DNA of 7,813 nucleotides from the NCBI GenBank assembly GCA_002499545.1, contig DAME01000018.1:8942-16754 (forward strand), read 5' to 3'. The notes under the pieces were generated by a model. That model was given only the letters and a program-made list of their open reading frames with translations. It was not told where the DNA came from and did not search any database. The position numbers and the translations under genes are program-made. How positions within the stretch are numbered: position 1 is the stretch's first letter; every line of letters starts with the position of its first letter. This stretch comes from Euryarchaeota archaeon UBA88. GTDB taxonomy: Archaea; Thermoplasmatota; Poseidoniia; Poseidoniales; Poseidoniaceae. This document shows, piece after piece, positions 6,834-7,813 of the stretch.

Positions 6834-6840
6834 CCCCCTT
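6834..6840 (-). promoter_or_regulatory. Shine-Dalgarno deciding the start of the first ATPase gene
   Basis: AAGGGGG is followed by C, then ATGACCATG. Its spacing is only one base to the first of these ATGs but seven to the second, so the second (6826) is favoured. The in-frame ATG at 6853 lies upstream of this site and would translate through it. Confidence 0.6.
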
Positions 6841-6892
6841 GATGGTGTTTCATTCACTGTAGTGTACGCGTGTCTTGCGGTTGTTGGTGTAT

Positions 6893-7543
6893 TCATGCTG
6901 TCATCTCCAAGAGGGCTCGAAGGGTTTTCCTTCGAAGTTGAGAACATATCTCAAAGAAGCGCTCTGGGGGAGCCCATCCTTCGAGATCAATTTTTTGAAA
7001 CGAAACCATACCGTACATATCGAAACCTGAGTTTACTTTATCCGCCAAGAATGCTACACCATCTAGAGGAATATCGCAGCGTACCAATCCCCAATCAACT
7101 CCGAGACGTAGCGTTTCCAAGAAGTGCTTCTGAAGGGGTGAATACAACGATTCAAGATCCGAAATCAGTGGATGTGATGGAAGTTGAATAAGTTCGATAG
7201 CTCGAGCATATACGCTGATATGATGGGGATTATCTGCCCACCAAGCGTCCATTTCGGTTTGATAACGGCCGAGGTGGTCCCAGAACGTATCGGGGCTCGA
7301 TGGCAAACCAGTGTTGCGGACCACTTGATTGATGTTCGTTGCGGCTTCTTGCAAAAGTGTGAGGAACAAATCTGCTTTATCCTCGAACCAATAGTAAAAT
7401 TGACCTTTCGTCACGTTCATTTCTTGGAGCAGAAGGTTCAGTGACATGCCGTCAAATCCGTGCTTTACGAACTCAGTTCGGGCGACATCGAGGATTTCTG
7501 ATTGTTGCTCTAAAGAGAGTTTTTCAAATCGCTTTAACGGCAT
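6893..7543 (-). CDS. TetR/AcrR family transcriptional regulator
   Basis: A 216-aa protein of typical TetR length. The N-terminal DNA-binding domain spans residues about 10-60: helix 1 LEQQSEILDVARTEFVKHGF, then a helix-turn-helix at about 33-52 with the hallmark 'T/NVTKGQFYYWFEDKADLF' ending (VTKGxxYYxFxxKxxLF). The C-terminal 150 residues form the variable helical ligand and dimer domain, rich in Trp and aromatics (WDHLGRY, MDAWWADNPHH), which would suit a hydrophobic ligand. I preferred ATG at 7543 because GTGAGG lies just upstream and a TATA-like box sits 38 nt away; a GTG at 7552 in the same frame would give 219 aa but would use that Shine-Dalgarno as codons. It heads the exporter operon, the usual place for a repressor of a drug- or lipid-exporting ABC system. 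Autoregulation is suggested by a palindrome just downstream of its TATA-like box. Confidence 0.92.
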   Translation of the reverse strand: MPLKRFEKLSLEQQSEILDVARTEFVKHGFDGMSLNLLLQEMNVTKGQFYYWFEDKADLFLTLLQEAATNINQVVRNTGLPSSPDTFWDHLGRYQTEMDAWWADNPHHISVYARAIELIQLPSHPLISDLESLYSPLQKHFLETLRLGVDWGLVRCDIPLDGVAFLADKVNSGFDMYGMVSFQKIDLEGWAPPERFFEICSQLRRKTLRALLEMTA

Positions 7544-7560
7544 GAACCTCACTTCAAACC

Positions 7561-7575
7561 GGTGGTCTGACCATC
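7561..7575. promoter_or_regulatory. Candidate TetR operator palindrome
   Basis: The sequence GGTGGTCTGACCATC contains a perfect TGGTC-T-GACCA palindrome (7563-7573), extending to 15 bp with one mismatched pair. It lies between the TATA-like element and the TetR start codon, adjacent to the box, where a bound dimer would block the transcription complex. Five-base arms can occur by chance; location is the main support. Confidence 0.4.
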
Positions 7576-7576
7576 A

Positions 7577-7585
7577 GTATTTAAT
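7577..7585 (-). promoter_or_regulatory. TATA-like element of the TetR-exporter operon
   Basis: On the minus strand this reads ATTAAATAC. Its centre is 38 nt before the preferred TetR ATG. With the usual archaeal spacing of about 26 nt from box to transcription start, the transcript would begin near 7555, leaving a short leader that contains the GTGAGG ribosome binding site. No clear BRE was assigned. Confidence 0.4.
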
Positions 7586-7608
7586 GAAGTGTATGGGGTC
7601 GCCCATGT

Positions 7609-7731
7609 TCATGATCTTCGCATGAAGATTCGACTGAACCTTGACCTGAGTGAAGTACGCGAGAAAATCCCGTTCTGTGCTTCCTGGTTATTCATTATTT
7701 CATCTACATACTTTTCCAAATTTCTATCCAT
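7609..7731 (-). CDS. Possible small protein of 40 aa, unrecognised
   Basis: A 40-codon frame opens with ATG at 7731, preceded by a strong ribosome binding site AAGGTGG (7739-7745) at seven-base spacing and by a TATA-like AAATATAC about 38 nt upstream. The N-terminal half (MDRNLEKYVDEIMNNQEAQ) is acidic and amphipathic; the C-terminal half is strongly basic, with seven arginines between residues 25 and 39 and no acidic residue. There is no signal peptide and no cysteine. It ends 24 bp before the TATA-like box of the TetR gene, in the same direction. I do not recognise it. The frame is short enough to be accidental, and a rightward frame open from 7622 to the window edge overlaps it on the other strand. 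The translation signals favour the leftward reading. Confidence 0.35.
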   Translation of the reverse strand: MDRNLEKYVDEIMNNQEAQNGIFSRTSLRSRFSRIFMRRS

Positions 7732-7763
7732 GCTTATTCCACCTTGCAGAGTTTTTGTCTACA

Positions 7764-7774
7764 GTGTATATTTG
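7764..7774 (-). promoter_or_regulatory. TATA-like element upstream of the small frame
   Basis: On the minus strand this reads CAAATATACAC, an archaeal TATA-like sequence in an AT-rich stretch, about 38 nt before the ATG of the 40-codon frame. The same box-to-start distance is seen at the TetR gene. AT-rich DNA produces such matches often. Confidence 0.3.
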
Positions 7775-7813
7775 TCACCGTTCCTATATCAAAGCGTGGT
7801 AAGTTTGCCAACA

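Noticed and set aside
6855..6864. CACT-GT-AGTG palindrome between TetR and the first ATPase gene
   Set aside because: Four-base arms are expected by chance in a gap of this size, and no TATA-like box accompanies it.
6827..6898. A 23-codon frame starting at an ATGA overlap with the TetR stop (MNTPTTARHAYT...)
   Set aside because: Too short, no ribosome binding site, and it ends out of frame inside the ATPase gene; the overlap is likely accidental.

Overview
The window looks archaeal and most resembles a marine group II euryarchaeon (Candidatus Poseidoniales). That placement is an inference from protein style: FtsX-type exporters with very large extracytoplasmic domains, a pentapeptide stretch ending in a CPDGT motif, and TATA-like boxes about 38 nt before start codons. 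Gene packing is tight, with strong GGAGG-type ribosome binding sites. No rRNA, tRNA, CRISPR array or mobile element was seen.

Layout from left to right. Positions 1-753 (minus) hold the first 251 codons of an unrecognised three-helix membrane protein that runs off the left edge. A 92-bp divergent gap follows, containing a perfect 6+6 inverted repeat. A small ChrR-type cupin (846-1208, plus) comes next, and its stop codon overlaps the 3' end of the opposing DUF3817 membrane-protein gene by 14 bp. From 1195 to 7543, five minus-strand genes form what looks like one operon, transcribed right to left: TetR regulator, ABC ATPase, 1207-aa FtsX/YbbP-like permease, second ABC ATPase, DUF3817 protein. 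The last four are joined by ATGA overlaps or a 3-nt gap. The last 270 bp on the right hold the TetR promoter region and a possible 40-codon small gene.

The operon appears to encode a TetR-controlled type VII (MacB/LolCDE/YbbAP class) ABC system. One permease polypeptide carries both FtsX halves (10 predicted helices), and two different but apparently intact ATPases flank it, so a heterodimeric ATPase pair under a fused permease is plausible. Substrate cannot be read from the sequence. Export or extraction of a hydrophobic compound, or mechanotransmission across the membrane, is what relatives do.

The unusual parts are architectural. About 90 residues of pentapeptide repeats (a predicted beta-helix) are inserted in the second extracytoplasmic domain of the permease. 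The downstream ATPase has a roughly 100-residue C-terminal tail that looks like an AbrB-type hairpin followed by a CxxC...CxxC zinc ribbon. All six permease cysteines, in three local pairs, and all its N-glycosylation sequons lie in segments predicted to be outside the cell.
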